A DNA stretch of 64,000 bases, taken from assembly GCA_903772945.1 (NCBI GenBank), contig CAICTM010000180.1, positions 1 through 64,000 on the forward strand. The letters run 5' to 3'. How positions within the stretch are numbered: the first letter of the stretch is position 1; each line of letters begins with the position of its first letter. Shown here piece by piece: positions 21,481-31,894 of this stretch. The notes beneath the pieces were generated by a model. The model worked only from the letters and a program-made list of their open reading frames with translations, had not been told where the DNA came from and ran no database searches. The DNA comes from Seminavis robusta (Eukaryota > Bacillariophyta > Bacillariophyceae > Naviculales > Naviculaceae). The position numbers were made by a program, and so were the translations under genes.

Positions 21481-22569
21481 CAGATTTTCATGTTTCGCAG
21501 GACCTTCCTAGCTAGATTCCATAAAGTTTATACGTGCCCAAAGAAATGCGAAGTGTTTGTAAAGTCGTACTGTGTGCAAAAAAAGTGTAAAGTAAAGCTG
21601 TGTTGTCTGTAGCTAGCTAGCTACCGGTAGCTGGTGAACTATTATCAATCATGCATCCAACTTTCTAAAAGTAACACCTCTCCTTTCTTCTTCAGCCCCA
21701 CAGTTTGTTTGGAGGTTTGAGGAATTGGCTCTTGGGCAGTCGGCAGGTCTTGCCTTTGGTCCGCTTGCATCCACCCTTTCCGTGCTGCCTGTTTGCAACA
21801 AAATGGTGGCAGGGCAAATGGGTGGATGTACATAGATGTCAAAAGCCCATCAATTCGGCTATCATTCCAAGTTGTGTGATCCAAGATGATCGAATCGAAT
21901 CAAAGTTGCACCACACCAAACACAGTGCATACCTACTAGCTAGTAACTGTCACTGCGATGCGCCCTCAAGCTAGCTAGATCGACTACATGTGGCTCGTAT
22001 CTGGTTTGGGGGGATTCGATTCTGGTTCGATTGAGATTCGTGCCTCTTGGTGAAAAAGGCAACAACACATCGGAGAAGGCGGCTCAAGTACCGGTAGTTC
22101 TGGGCAGCTGGGGAGTGTGAGGTGTGAGAGGAAGGCAGAAGCTTGGAAACTTGGAAGGTACTGTAGTGTAGAGTCTACTAGCAAAGAATAAAATACGATA
22201 GATTGCATGGGAACCACCAAAACTAGCTCCAAAACTACAATATAACCGCTGAACTACTGACCGCGGTGGTGGCGTCGTGGCGTCGTGGCTACCATGCTAT
22301 GTTCGCTGAGCTGTTCGCTGTAAAAGAAATTACTGAGATTACTTTGACTGGTGTGGATCGCATTGGAAACTCCTTTTGCCTTTGGCCGCCATGCTGCGAC
22401 CACCGCAATGGCCACCGGCCGCCGCTCCACCATGCAAGTGGTTCTGCGGATCTCATTAGATTTCGTTGGAGATAACCTTTTTGGACAGTGACTTCGTGTT
22501 GTTTCTGAAAAGAAACAGCTAAAGAAACCCTCCTGTAAACGAAACGGCCCCAAATCAGGATTTTAAGAA

Positions 22570-22770
22570 TCCAATTAAATTGATCAATTCCAAACCAAAA
22601 TATAAAATCGAAACCGAACTATGAAACCGAAACCTAAAATTTAATATAAAACCGAAACCAAATTCCTATGGTAAATAACTAGTAAAATCAAGCCGAAACC
22701 AAAATATAAAATCGAAACCAAAATATAAAATCGAAATCTAAATATAAAATCGAAACCAAAATATCAAGCA
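22570..22770. repeat. AT-rich minisatellite, unit AAAATATAAAATCGAAACC
   Basis: About eight to ten imperfect copies of a roughly 19 bp unit (CAAAATATAAAATCGAAAC and variants with CCGAAACC). No open frame runs through it. Confidence 0.75.
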
Positions 22771-23670
22771 GAATTACTTGTAAATCATGATTTCGGGCCC
22801 TTTCAACCCCAAACCAATAACTATGACATTTATTTTTGGATAATTACTACCGTACTCGGAGTGATTATTTATTTTGTTGTTGCTTTGTGTTTTGAACCTT
22901 CTAATTCTACTATTAATAGTAACCTGCTTTGGGCAGTCATAGAGACCTTTTGGAGCACTGCTTTTAAATCCTTTAGTCTGATTGACTGTTCAGAGGCACC
23001 AACTCTTTAACTCTGAAATGCCTATGAAAACATCGAAGAGAGCCTCTTTCCGAACGAAAAATGAATTAATGAGCGATGACTTACGTGAGGTAGATGCGGT
23101 AAATACTTTCAGGGAACAGGGAACACACCTAGTCAAAGTAGTGAAGAACTACCGGTAACTAATTCTCAAGTATTTACCTTAACTACCCTCGAAGCTTTCT
23201 TCCGGCAAAAGTATAGTTCCCATTCTCCGATGAATGCGAAGAAAGTTCAGTGATTCGAAAGGTCGTTCGCGTTGTGCTTCTGTCCAAAGAATCTGCTTTT
23301 ACTGAGAGTACTGGCTAGACTAGCTAGCTTTTAGCTTTCGAATGCTGAGAAGTGGGAAGGGAGTGGTGAGGTGATCTAGCTCCAGCCAGGTCTACAGTAC
23401 TACTAGCTACGATGCAGCTAGCTCGCTACGGTAGCTATTTTAAAATAGTCCAGAGCTCGGAGCTGGAAACCCTTGCTGGGTTGCGATGCTTCCGTTCAAC
23501 CCCCTCCCCTTTCTCTGCTTAGAGTTCTCACAAGAGCGAAGAAGATTGAAGATTCTGGCAACCACTTTTCATGGCTGCACGTCCACTCCCACAGTTTCCC
23601 TAGTTCTCGGCTCACAAAATCAAAAAGCCACATCTTCAAACCACTTTTGTGACCCACCACGCAAGGAAAA

Positions 23671-26600
23671 ATGATGAAGAAAGATATCAACTCGAGCCTT
23701 GTGGACGACGATGGTGACTTGTTCGGTGATGAGCTTTCGGTGACTAACACTTCCGATCTCGAGAAGAGCCAGCATGGTAAGAAGAGGGACTTTACTCGTG
23801 ACAAGTGGATCTTTACAACCACCATTGTGCTCCTCGGTGCGGCTGTGAGTGGAGCCTTCATTGCCTTGGGTGTGGTGAGCGCCCAGGATAGCTCCCAGCA
23901 AAGCTTCCGTCAGAGAGCCACTGAAATCGTGTTCCAGGTCGAGGCGTCTTGGAATGTTTACGTTCTCTTTACCAAGTGGACCCGCGAATCCTGCCACAAA
24001 CCCTTTGAAGCCACGGGAATCCAGCCTGGATTTCGCATGGGTGATGATCCCAGCTGGGCTCTTGGTTACTGTTCTGATGCCGAGTTTGACAAGATCTTCG
24101 AGTACAGTACCACGGAGGGACTCATCTTCCAGGCAAGTGTGTCACGCCCGTGATGATTTGCTTCAGAATCATATTGGTAGCCTGCCGCTCACACAAGTCG
24201 ATCGCTTTCCTCTGTCTTGCAGTCCCTTCAGTACGTACCAAACATTACCGATGCCGAGCGCCCCTACATCGAAGCCTACGCCGAGCAATACTACGAAACG
24301 AACTACCCAGGAAAGGTTGACTTTGTGGGTTTCAAACAGAGAGGAGCCAGTGGCCTGGAACCATCCGAAACGTATGACTTCTACTTCCCCGTTGTGCATT
24401 TACTTCCGGTCGAGACCAATGCAGCGGCTGTCCTCTTGGATCCTTACAACACCATCCCCACAAGCAAGGTCCTCTATGACAAGGCAACTTCAACCTGGGA
24501 GCCGGCACTGGGAGGACGCATCAGGACAGTGCAAGAAACTGATCCATCGGCATACTCGGTGATCATGTATCATCCTGGAGTTCGAACCGAGCATGAACCC
24601 GTGTATGCGAAGTCACCAGCAGTGGCTCAACTAATCGTCCGAATGCCCGACATGTTGGTCCAGTTCATGCAGGGTATGCTTCAGAATGAAAAGCTCTACG
24701 TCTACGATTCCACCGACCCGGATACTCCAGTCTACCTTGTGGCGGGCACAATTGTAAATCCCAAGGCCACAGCCGCCAAGGACCGCCTGGAGAAGCTACC
24801 AGAAGTTGAGCTTGCAGATATTCCTCGCCCCAGAGGAGCACAATACGAAGAAACCGTAATCAACGCCAATGATCGAAAGTGGACGGTCGTCATTGTCAGT
24901 ACCAACGAAAAGGCAAACTTGACCTTTGTCATTCTGGGAGGTGCCATCATCTTCTTGGCGTGCTGCATGATTGCCGTCTGGTACTACCGCCATCTCACTG
25001 TATTGGAAACCATGACATCCACTCAAAATCTTCTAACCTCCGTCTTCCCAAAGGATGTCCAGGACCGTCTGCTGAAGGATGCCGCAGAAGCTGCTGGTGG
25101 CAACAACGACAAGGAAGCTTTTAAAGGAAACAGGGGAGCCGAACTGAGCAAAGCCATGAAGGGCATTACTCCACTTCCCAAAACAAAGCCCATTGCTGAT
25201 CTCGTCCTCGAAGCCAGTGTTCTATTTGCCGATATCACTGGATTCACAGCGTGGTCCTCAACAAGGGAACCGTTCCAGGTTTTCACTTTATTGGAAACAG
25301 TCTTCCACAGCTTTGATGTCCTAGCGAAGCGCCGAAGAGTGTTCAAAGTCGAGACCGGTACGCGCAGCATGGGTTCGATGTGCACTTCGTGTGTGGATGG
25401 TCTGGTCTCACCGTTTTGATTCTCCTGGACTCTGACTCCAGTTGGTGATTGTTATGTTGGTGAGTTGAGGATTCAGCAAGTGTTCAGCCGCCAACTCCAC
25501 ACATAGCCTCACACGTCATCTTGCATCTTTCCTTCCTTCCTTCCTACAGCCTGCACTGGACTTCCTGAGCCTCGCAGAGACCACGCTGCCGCGCTTGTCC
25601 GTTTCGCCAAGGACTGCTTGAATCGGTTCCAGGTTCTTTCCCGTCGCCTAGAGGTTGAGCTTGGACCCGATACTGCTCAGTTGGGACTCCGTATTGGCAT
25701 TCACAGCGGCCCTGTCACTTCCGGAGTGTTGCGTGGAGATCGTCCAAGATTCCAGCTTTTCGGCGATACCATGAATTGTGCTGCCCGTATTGAAAGCTTG
25801 GGCCAGAGAAACCGAATTCATATTTCCAAGGAAACCGCTGACCTGCTGGCCGCCGCTGGCAAGAAACACTGGATTGTCCCCCGAAAGGAGAAGGTTTATG
25901 CCAAAGGTAAAGGTGAACTGGAGACCTTCTGGTGCACTAGCAAAACGGATGATACCAGGTCGGTCCGCAGCGGAGCATCTTCCCGCGAAAATGATGGGGT
26001 CGATGTTGAGCTGCGAGAAATTGACAGCCCCGAAGAGAAACTAGAAAGACTTATTGAGTGGAACACTTCTGTCTTTGTCAAGCTTCTGAAAGGCATTGTG
26101 TCACGAAGAAGAGCAGCCAAGACCCAACCAGATAGCAACTCTGTCCTCTCTGCAATGGAGAAACACACCATGGTTCCGGGAGAAACCGTATTTGAAGAAA
26201 CGGTAGAGGTGCTTGAGCTCCCTGAATTTGACGCCAAAGCTGCTGCCAAGGAGGGAGATCCTGAAGAAGTCCAGCTCGACGACCGAGTGATTCAACAGCT
26301 GGCAGACTATGTCCAATCCATCGCCAGACTTTACCGCGCAAATCCCTTTCATAATTACGAACACGCCACGCACGTGATCATGTCGACAGTCAAACTGCTC
26401 TCTCGAATCGTCGCTCCTCAGATTGCGACTGGTGTTGAGGAGAGTGCAGCACACTTACATGACCACACTTACGGTATCACGAGTGACCCGCTTACCCAAT
26501 TCTCCGTGGTGTTGAGCGCCCTGATCCACGATGCAGACCACCCCGGAGTTCCCAATACAACCTTGGTGAAAGAAGAAACACCACTAGCTCAACGATACAA

Positions 26601-27342
26601 AAATGTCTCCATTGCTGAACAGAACAGCGTCGACATCGCCTGGACAATGCTGATGGCGGATGAATATGCCGATTTGCGTAGGGTCATCTACACCACAAAG
26701 GGCGAGTTTCAAAGGTTCCGACAGCTCATTGTCAACTGTGTCTGCGCCACTGATGTCATGGACAAGACAATTGGTGCAGCACGAAAGGTCCGCTGGAACA
26801 AGGCATTTTCAAAGGATTACGAACAGCAGGCTCTGCAAGAGCCTCCTTGGGTGGCAACGAATCGCAAAGCAACAATTGTCTTGGAACATTTAATTCAAGC
26901 ATCGGATGTGGCCCACACAATGCAACACTGGCACATTTACCGTAAATGGAACCAAAGATTGTTTCATGAACTGTACAAGTGCTACAAGGAAGGTCGCCTT
27001 GAGAAGAACCCAGCAGAGTTTTGGTATGAGGGCGAGATGGGCTTCCTCGATTACTATGTAATCCCATTGGCAGATAAACTGGAGACGTGTGGAGTGTTTG
27101 GCGTTTCAAGCGGAGAGTTTCTGAGCTACGCAACCCAAAACCGCCAGGGTAGGTTTTTGTTGTTGTTGCTATGCTACAGTTTTTGGGGTCTCGTCGACCA
27201 ACAAAACGAGTGCTCACACCTTGGTTTTTGTCTTTTAGAGTGGGAAAGCAAAGGGAAAGAGATTATTCAAGAAATGATGCAAGAACTCGAACACAATGAA
27301 TCCGTGGTTGTCCTGGGTGTCGAGCACATTGTAGAGGTATAA
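23671..27342 (+). CDS. Bifunctional membrane nucleotide cyclase-phosphodiesterase (five exons)
   Basis: Exons 23671-24132, 24223-25357, 25442-25459 (18 nt), 25550-27148 and 27239-27342 join in phase to 1105 residues. Introns are 90, 84, 90 and 90 bp; the first has a GC donor (CAG|GCAAGT). A transmembrane helix at about 46-68 and another at about 385-408 bracket an extracellular domain of roughly 315 residues. A class III cyclase domain follows (about 482-645): VLFADITGFTAWS supplies the first metal Asp, VGDCYV (residues 533-538) the second, and NCAARIES the Asn/Arg pair. KVET favours GTP, but LFGD is preceded by Gln, not the Cys usual in guanylate cyclases. A class I phosphodiesterase domain ends the protein: HNYEHATHV (about 805) and ALIHDADHPG (about 865), with LIQASDVAHTMQHW later. 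It probably makes and degrades cGMP at the cell membrane in response to an outside signal. Confidence 0.9.
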
Positions 27343-27397
27343 ACAAACACCGTCCCTCCTGGACGTTTGTTTGTCTTCAGGAGCAGCCTCCAGGTAG

Positions 27398-28860
27398 CTA
27401 AAATAGTGCTTCATCTGCATTGACTGCTTCCAATGTCTCCTTTCCAATTGCACAAGCATAGTGATCACCAGGTCCATACCATGATGTTACATCACTGCCA
27501 TCATCACAATAGACTCGTCCTGTATTGTAGAGCCGGTGATATCCATTCTTGCCTGATGTTTTGGTCCGACCATGTTCCTGCTCGTCAGTAACAGTAATCA
27601 CATTGGCATCGCTGCTGGTTGTTGAGTTGCCTTCCACAAACAACCATTGAGCTCCATTGCCACCTCGATTGACACAGGGCCGCCGTACAGTATTTGTGAA
27701 GTTGGAAGTTGCAATGGCATATCCATACAATATTGGACCAGTCACGGCAAGAGCATGATGGACAACCCCACGACTTCTTGTTTCTACATTGTGAATGATT
27801 GCCTGTATAATTTCAAGGAGTACAGGAGATTCTCTCTTGGCACTGAGAATGGCATTCCAAGTGGACTGAAACTCAGTAAAGTTGTCACGTTTGTCCTCGT
27901 TGGGTAGTCCAAATGTATTGTCATGGTCAAAGCATATGGATAGAGTCTCATTGTCAGTGAGACTGGCCCATCGCTCCAAGGGCTGTTTGAGGACAATCTT
28001 GTTGTCAACATAGACACCACCATATTTCCATAATACCAGTGCTCTCCAAAGATCTGCCTTGAATGCCTACAAGAGAAGGAAAGAGAGTGAGTTTCTTCCC
28101 CTTTTTCGTTCGATGATTGTACACCAGCAAACTTGCTTACCCACGGTCTTAGCAGTGACCATGCATCAAACACTCCACTGATATTGTATGTCTGTTTGAG
28201 TTCCAGTCCAATATCGTAGACAGATCTTGCCATTTGAGTGTCATTGTAGAATCTGAGTTGCATGTTTGGCGGTGCAAATTCCTTCATGGAAGCCACCAGC
28301 TTTTCCGGTTCCCAGGGTGCCGTCACAAAGAGCATGTTGCTGGGCAACCTGTGTTTCTTTGTCTTTCTTAGATTATGCTTGTTTGCCTTCAATTTGCTGG
28401 CATTGGGTTGATTGGAAATAGTTACATCATCTGCAAGGGCTGCAAAAGCTGCGACGACAGCATTATCCATGGTTTTGTCATTGGTGGCTGGACGGGATGG
28501 CAGTGTAGCCTGGTAGTCCTCCTCATTGGTCCCATTGATCACTGCTTCAGAAACCACAGCGTTTCCAGCATGGGTGATATTCGTGTAATTGAAGGAGGAA
28601 GAGTAGTACAACGCAGCATGCTTCAAAACATCTACCGACGATGTTCGAAAGACGGCATTTCCCACTATTAGCAACCCCAAAGCTGACAGCAGGTTGAAAC
28701 ATCGAAAGGTCGTCTTTCGGATGCCGGAAACCATAGTGCGGTAGTACCTACCGGTAGCAGTTTTGTTGTTGGTCAACGTGTCCTTTGCTTTGCTTTGTTT
28801 TGTTTGGCTCGGCTTGGATTCCATAGAGAAGGGGTGCAAGGAAGAGTCAGCCAACGGCAT
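27398..28860 (-). CDS. GT32-like glycosyltransferase, type II membrane protein (two exons)
   Basis: Exon 1 runs from the ATG at 28860 to about 28141. The intron is about 28067-28140 (GTAAGC..TTGTAG, phase 0). Exon 2 is 28066-27398. The product is about 462 residues. Residues 45-65 form a signal anchor (CFNLLSALGLLIVGNAVF). After a stem region the catalytic core reads RPW-AFKADLWRALVLWKYGGVYVDNK, the hallmark of sugar-binding-region (DXD) glycosyltransferases such as OCH1 and other GT32 enzymes. The last acidic residue of the usual D-x-D is replaced here (DNK). The lumenal Golgi location is inferred from topology. Its 3' end lies 55 bp from that of the cyclase-phosphodiesterase gene, and its start is close to the divergent DCC gene. 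Confidence 0.8.
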
Positions 28861-28970
28861 TGCCTCCAAAAATTTTGGGTCACCATGAGCCGTGAAGCCA
28901 ACTCCCGCACGGGCAGAACGATTTCAATTTTAGCGTTAGGGGTTTTCCTGACTCAGATCGAGATGTCGAG
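28861..28970. promoter_or_regulatory. Divergent 110 bp promoter between GT32-like and DCC genes
   Basis: The two ATGs are 110 bp apart (or 170 bp if the DCC protein starts at the ATG at 29031). Both promoters must overlap here. No clear box is seen. Confidence 0.45.
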
Positions 28971-29780
28971 ATGGACGCCAACAACCTTTCTCCACTGCCA
29001 TTCAGGAGACAGAGTTTGTCTCATGAGATGAGTGTTCTGATGATGAAGACGAGGACGATACTGACAACGATGATAGGAATGATCTCTACGGCGACGGGCC
29101 GTGGGTTGCAACTGCAACCTACGTCAGCTTTCTTGGCAACGTCTTGTACTAGTGTGAGACGAGGACCAGTTGCACCCAACAGCTTGGGTCGTCATCCTCT
29201 ATTTTCAGCTCTGTTTTCGACAAAGTCGCGACCTACCAAACGACTGTTTCCCGAAGAACTCAACATCATTTACGATTCCAAATGCAATGTGTGCAAACTG
29301 GAAATTGAATTCTTGCGACGTCGCGATGCTCGCCTGTCATCCGGCGGACAACAACAATCCAAGCTGAGATTTACCGATTTGGAAGACGAACGGTATGACT
29401 CTACCGATCCGGCCAATGGAGGCATCAGCTACGAGCGAGGGATGGCTTCGATGCATGCCGTCAAGAACGACGGGACGGTCGTCAATGGAGTACCAGTCTT
29501 TGAAATGGCGTATCGTCAAGTCAACCTGGGGTGGTTGTTTGCCGTTACCAAAATTTGGTGGGTCAAACGCGTTGCCGACTGGGCCTATGGTATTTTTGCC
29601 AAATACCGGACACGTATCACGCGAGGGAAGAGTCTCGAGACATTGGTGGAGAGCTATCGAGAAAAGAAAGTCTTGGAAGCAGCACAGCAGCAACAACTCA
29701 AGGACTGTGAACCTTGTAAAACTGTGGGGGTGACTAAAGGCAAGACAAAACGCAAGACAAAGACAAAACGAAGTAGCTAG
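28971..29780 (+). CDS. DCC/DUF393 thiol-disulfide oxidoreductase-like protein, probably plastid-targeted
   Basis: 269 residues from the ATG at 28971, or 249 from the in-frame ATG at 29031. The second start fits better: MSVLMMKTRTILTTMIGMIS would then be a signal peptide, and QPTSAFLATS resembles the ASAF-type cleavage motif of diatom plastid presequences. The mature part (from about residue 90) starts with LNIIYDSKCNVCKLEIEFLRRRD, the D-x-x-C-x-x-C of the DCC family, and includes GISYERGMASMHAVKNDGTVVNGVPVFEMAYRQV and W-rich helices. Family members are thioredoxin-like; their substrates are mostly unknown. The C-terminus is Lys/Thr-rich. Confidence 0.75.
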   Translation: MDANNLSPLPFRRQSLSHEMSVLMMKTRTILTTMIGMISTATGRGLQLQPTSAFLATSCTSVRRGPVAPNSLGRHPLFSALFSTKSRPTKRLFPEELNIIYDSKCNVCKLEIEFLRRRDARLSSGGQQQSKLRFTDLEDERYDSTDPANGGISYERGMASMHAVKNDGTVVNGVPVFEMAYRQVNLGWLFAVTKIWWVKRVADWAYGIFAKYRTRITRGKSLETLVESYREKKVLEAAQQQQLKDCEPCKTVGVTKGKTKRKTKTKRSS

Positions 29781-30698
29781 CTAGCTAGCCACGTGAACTC
29801 GATACTGAGCTCTGCAATACATATGGTCATACCGGTAGCGAGGCTTTGGCTTTGTCTCTTCCGGAGAAATCTGGATACTAGTGTACACCCAATTGAATTC
29901 TGCGTCCCGTCAGTTCATACTCTGCCGTTCCAAAGCTTCTCCTTCTTGGGCGCTGGTGGTGGACATTTTGTTCTGTGGAACAGCGGCAATGGCCAATCCG
30001 GCGAACGGGATAGATTCGTAGTAACACTAGCAGTACGGCACCAATGGTTGCAAGGGGCAGAGTCCAGTGTGGGGTGAGAACTGCCGCCATGGCCACTACC
30101 AAATTGTTGGGCGAGTCCATCTCCGCATGGTCTTGAAAAGCTTGGATACAATCCAAAGGTGACTCCCAACTTTGCGACAGCGGGCATGGGGAGAAGGGAA
30201 AAGATGCACAAGACCGAGGGAATCCTCGCTACGGAGTTTTGGAATGAATCTTCAATCCCTGCCAAGAGTGGGTTTCGTGGCTACCCAACACGATCGGAGC
30301 AGTTGCAACTTGAGTAATGAACTTGATGCGGTTGCTCTCCTGCTTTTGTATTGACGGGGAGAACAGCGTACGGTACCTCGATGGTATCTGATAAGCTTGA
30401 TGACGGGCAAACTATTGCAAGGTTTGGCCCGAGGATTTTCGATTTCTCGTTGCCTTTGGACGGTCAATCACGAGTCTAGCTAGTTAACCCTAACGCTTAC
30501 GACAGCAAGCAGGAACAAAATCCGCATCGCAACCTTTTTTTTCGTCCTTGCTGCCGTACAGCGTCCGGCACATTTGACTACTAGCTAGTATCGCTACTTG
30601 TCACGAAAATTTTTTAAGCTAGAAGTTAAAAGGATGGGCCCCCGCAGGGGGCTTAGAAGTTTAAAGATTGGGCCCTTGGGGCCCAACCACCAAGCTAG
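29781..30698. other. Gene-free stretch with GC-rich hairpins at its right end
   Basis: 29781-30600 shows no gene. At 30633-30689 two GC-rich inverted repeats sit side by side (GCCCCCGCAGGGGGC and GGGCCCTTGGGGCCC), immediately 3' of the minus-strand gene that ends at 30699. Confidence 0.5.
30633..30689 (-). repeat. Paired GC-rich hairpins 3' of a minus-strand gene
   Basis: The stems GCCCCC/GGGGGC around GCA, and GGGCCC../GGGCCC around a short loop, are perfect. The core CCCGCAGGG recurs in the hairpin 3' of the gene at 31895 (31834-31857). They could be RNA 3' end structures or remnants of element ends. Confidence 0.65.
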
Positions 30699-31219
30699 CT
30701 AATGGGAGTGGAACACATGGCCTTCTGGCTGGCCCTCAAAGCACTGCAGCAGAACCTCTTTCATCTCTGGCTTTGTCTTTTTGATGGACTTTCCCAGGAC
30801 CCTGGCCCAATTCTTCATGTCTGTGAAGCTTGTGGAGGAGTCCAACAGCTTGGCTTTGGTCAGACCGCCTTGCTTCGGAGCAGCCTTTCTCTTTCCAGTG
30901 GCATGTTGATTGATGGCGGCCATCTGAACCAGAAATTTGTAATTTGTGCCTGGCCTGCAGCAGGAGCTTCCTTCCTTGCTCTCATAACAGGAGATGAGAC
31001 TCCGTGGACTGCTCCCTGTGGGAAATATTGCTGCAGATGCCGATCCAATTTTCCGGCAACTAGAGGAGTCCTGGTTTTCGCAGAGGCACGCCCTTTCTTG
31101 CCGACAGCTGACAAGAACACGATGCCATTGTCGTCTACCTTGGGGAAGAGTCCACTGGAGTAAAAGTTCCGGATGTAGTGGTCAATACCAGCCGGAGCCT
31201 CTTTCTTACTCGCACTCAT
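30699..31219 (-). pseudogene. Mobile-element-associated small gene, frame-disrupted
   Basis: Two overlapping minus-strand frames. The first (31219-30860) opens with MSASKKEAPAGIDHYIRNFY and includes VDDNGIVFLSAVGKKGRASAKTR. The second (to 30699) reads ATGKRKAAPKQGGLTKAKLL and ends FTDMKNWARVLGKSIKKT..., QPEGHVFHSH. The second frame's end aligns by eye with the C-terminus of the 31895-33438 gene (YADAGNWLRLLGLSI..., QPEGYIVYS). No good intron joins the frames, so one frameshift near 30920-30950 is the simplest reading. It is probably a decayed relative of the neighbour; function unknown. Confidence 0.5.
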
Positions 31220-31530
31220 TGTCGTCCTTGGATTGCGTTGAATACCTCTGCGGCTATCCTTGGCTTGCGATGGATACCTCTGCGGTAGGATGGCGTTGAA
31301 TACCTCTGCGGCTATAGCTTCCTCGGATTGCGATGAAAGCGGGTATATCCTCGGCTGCGTTGAGTACCTCTGCGAAGTACCTCTGCGGCTACTGAATGCG
31401 GTAAGTACACCTCTGCGAAGTACCTCTGCGGCTACTGAATACGGACGGGATTACCTCGGTTGTATGGTCTTGCTTCACTATCTCGCTCAAATTCGAAATC
31501 CTCTGGACCGTCGAAATCCTATTTGAAATC
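31220..31530. repeat. Minisatellite of TACCTCTGCG units
   Basis: About nine copies of TACCTCTGCG(G), mostly in a longer unit with GGCTA and GCGTTGA/GGATTGCGATG spacers. It abuts the start of the gene ending at 31219, so it would lie in its 5' UTR or promoter. Confidence 0.75.
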
Positions 31531-31894
31531 CTCTGGATGCATGCTCCGTCGGTCTTTCGAAAACAACAGGAAAACAACACGACGAGAGACTGATCTAGCT
31601 GACACAGAGAAATCCGAAATGCACGACTGACGTGCACGACTGACGTCAGTCGAACCGTTGATTCTGATTGGCTAATCTCCTCTACAGCCTCCACAGGGGT
31701 AGTGTACCGCCCTCTACAGCGGTAGGCCGATGTCGGCACGACGGTCCCGCTGTACTTTCTGTACCAATCGTTTGACCTTCTGTGGATCGAAATACCGTGC
31801 ATGGAAAATTTCTATTCAGTGAAGTCCAAAGACGCCCTCTCCCGCAGGGAGAGGGGAAGTTGAAACAGAGGAGGAGGGGGGGATCCGGAAGTTA
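31531..31894. other. Intergenic stretch with a perfect hairpin
   Basis: No gene is seen. At 31834-31857 CCCTCTCCC-GCA-GGGAGAGGG forms a perfect stem-loop just 3' of the minus-strand gene ending at 31895. A GACTGACGTCAGTC palindrome lies at about 31636-31649. Confidence 0.6.

Larger units (their letters stand above)
20740..23670. other. Gene-poor 2.9 kb stretch with two AT-rich minisatellites
   Basis: No gene is supported. 20870-21000 is a CT-rich low-complexity stretch. 21180-21480 and 22570-22770 are minisatellites, listed separately. CTAGCTAG/ACCGGT clusters occur at 21610-21640 and 23310-23450. The last 150 bp or so is the probable promoter of the cyclase-phosphodiesterase gene. Confidence 0.5.
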
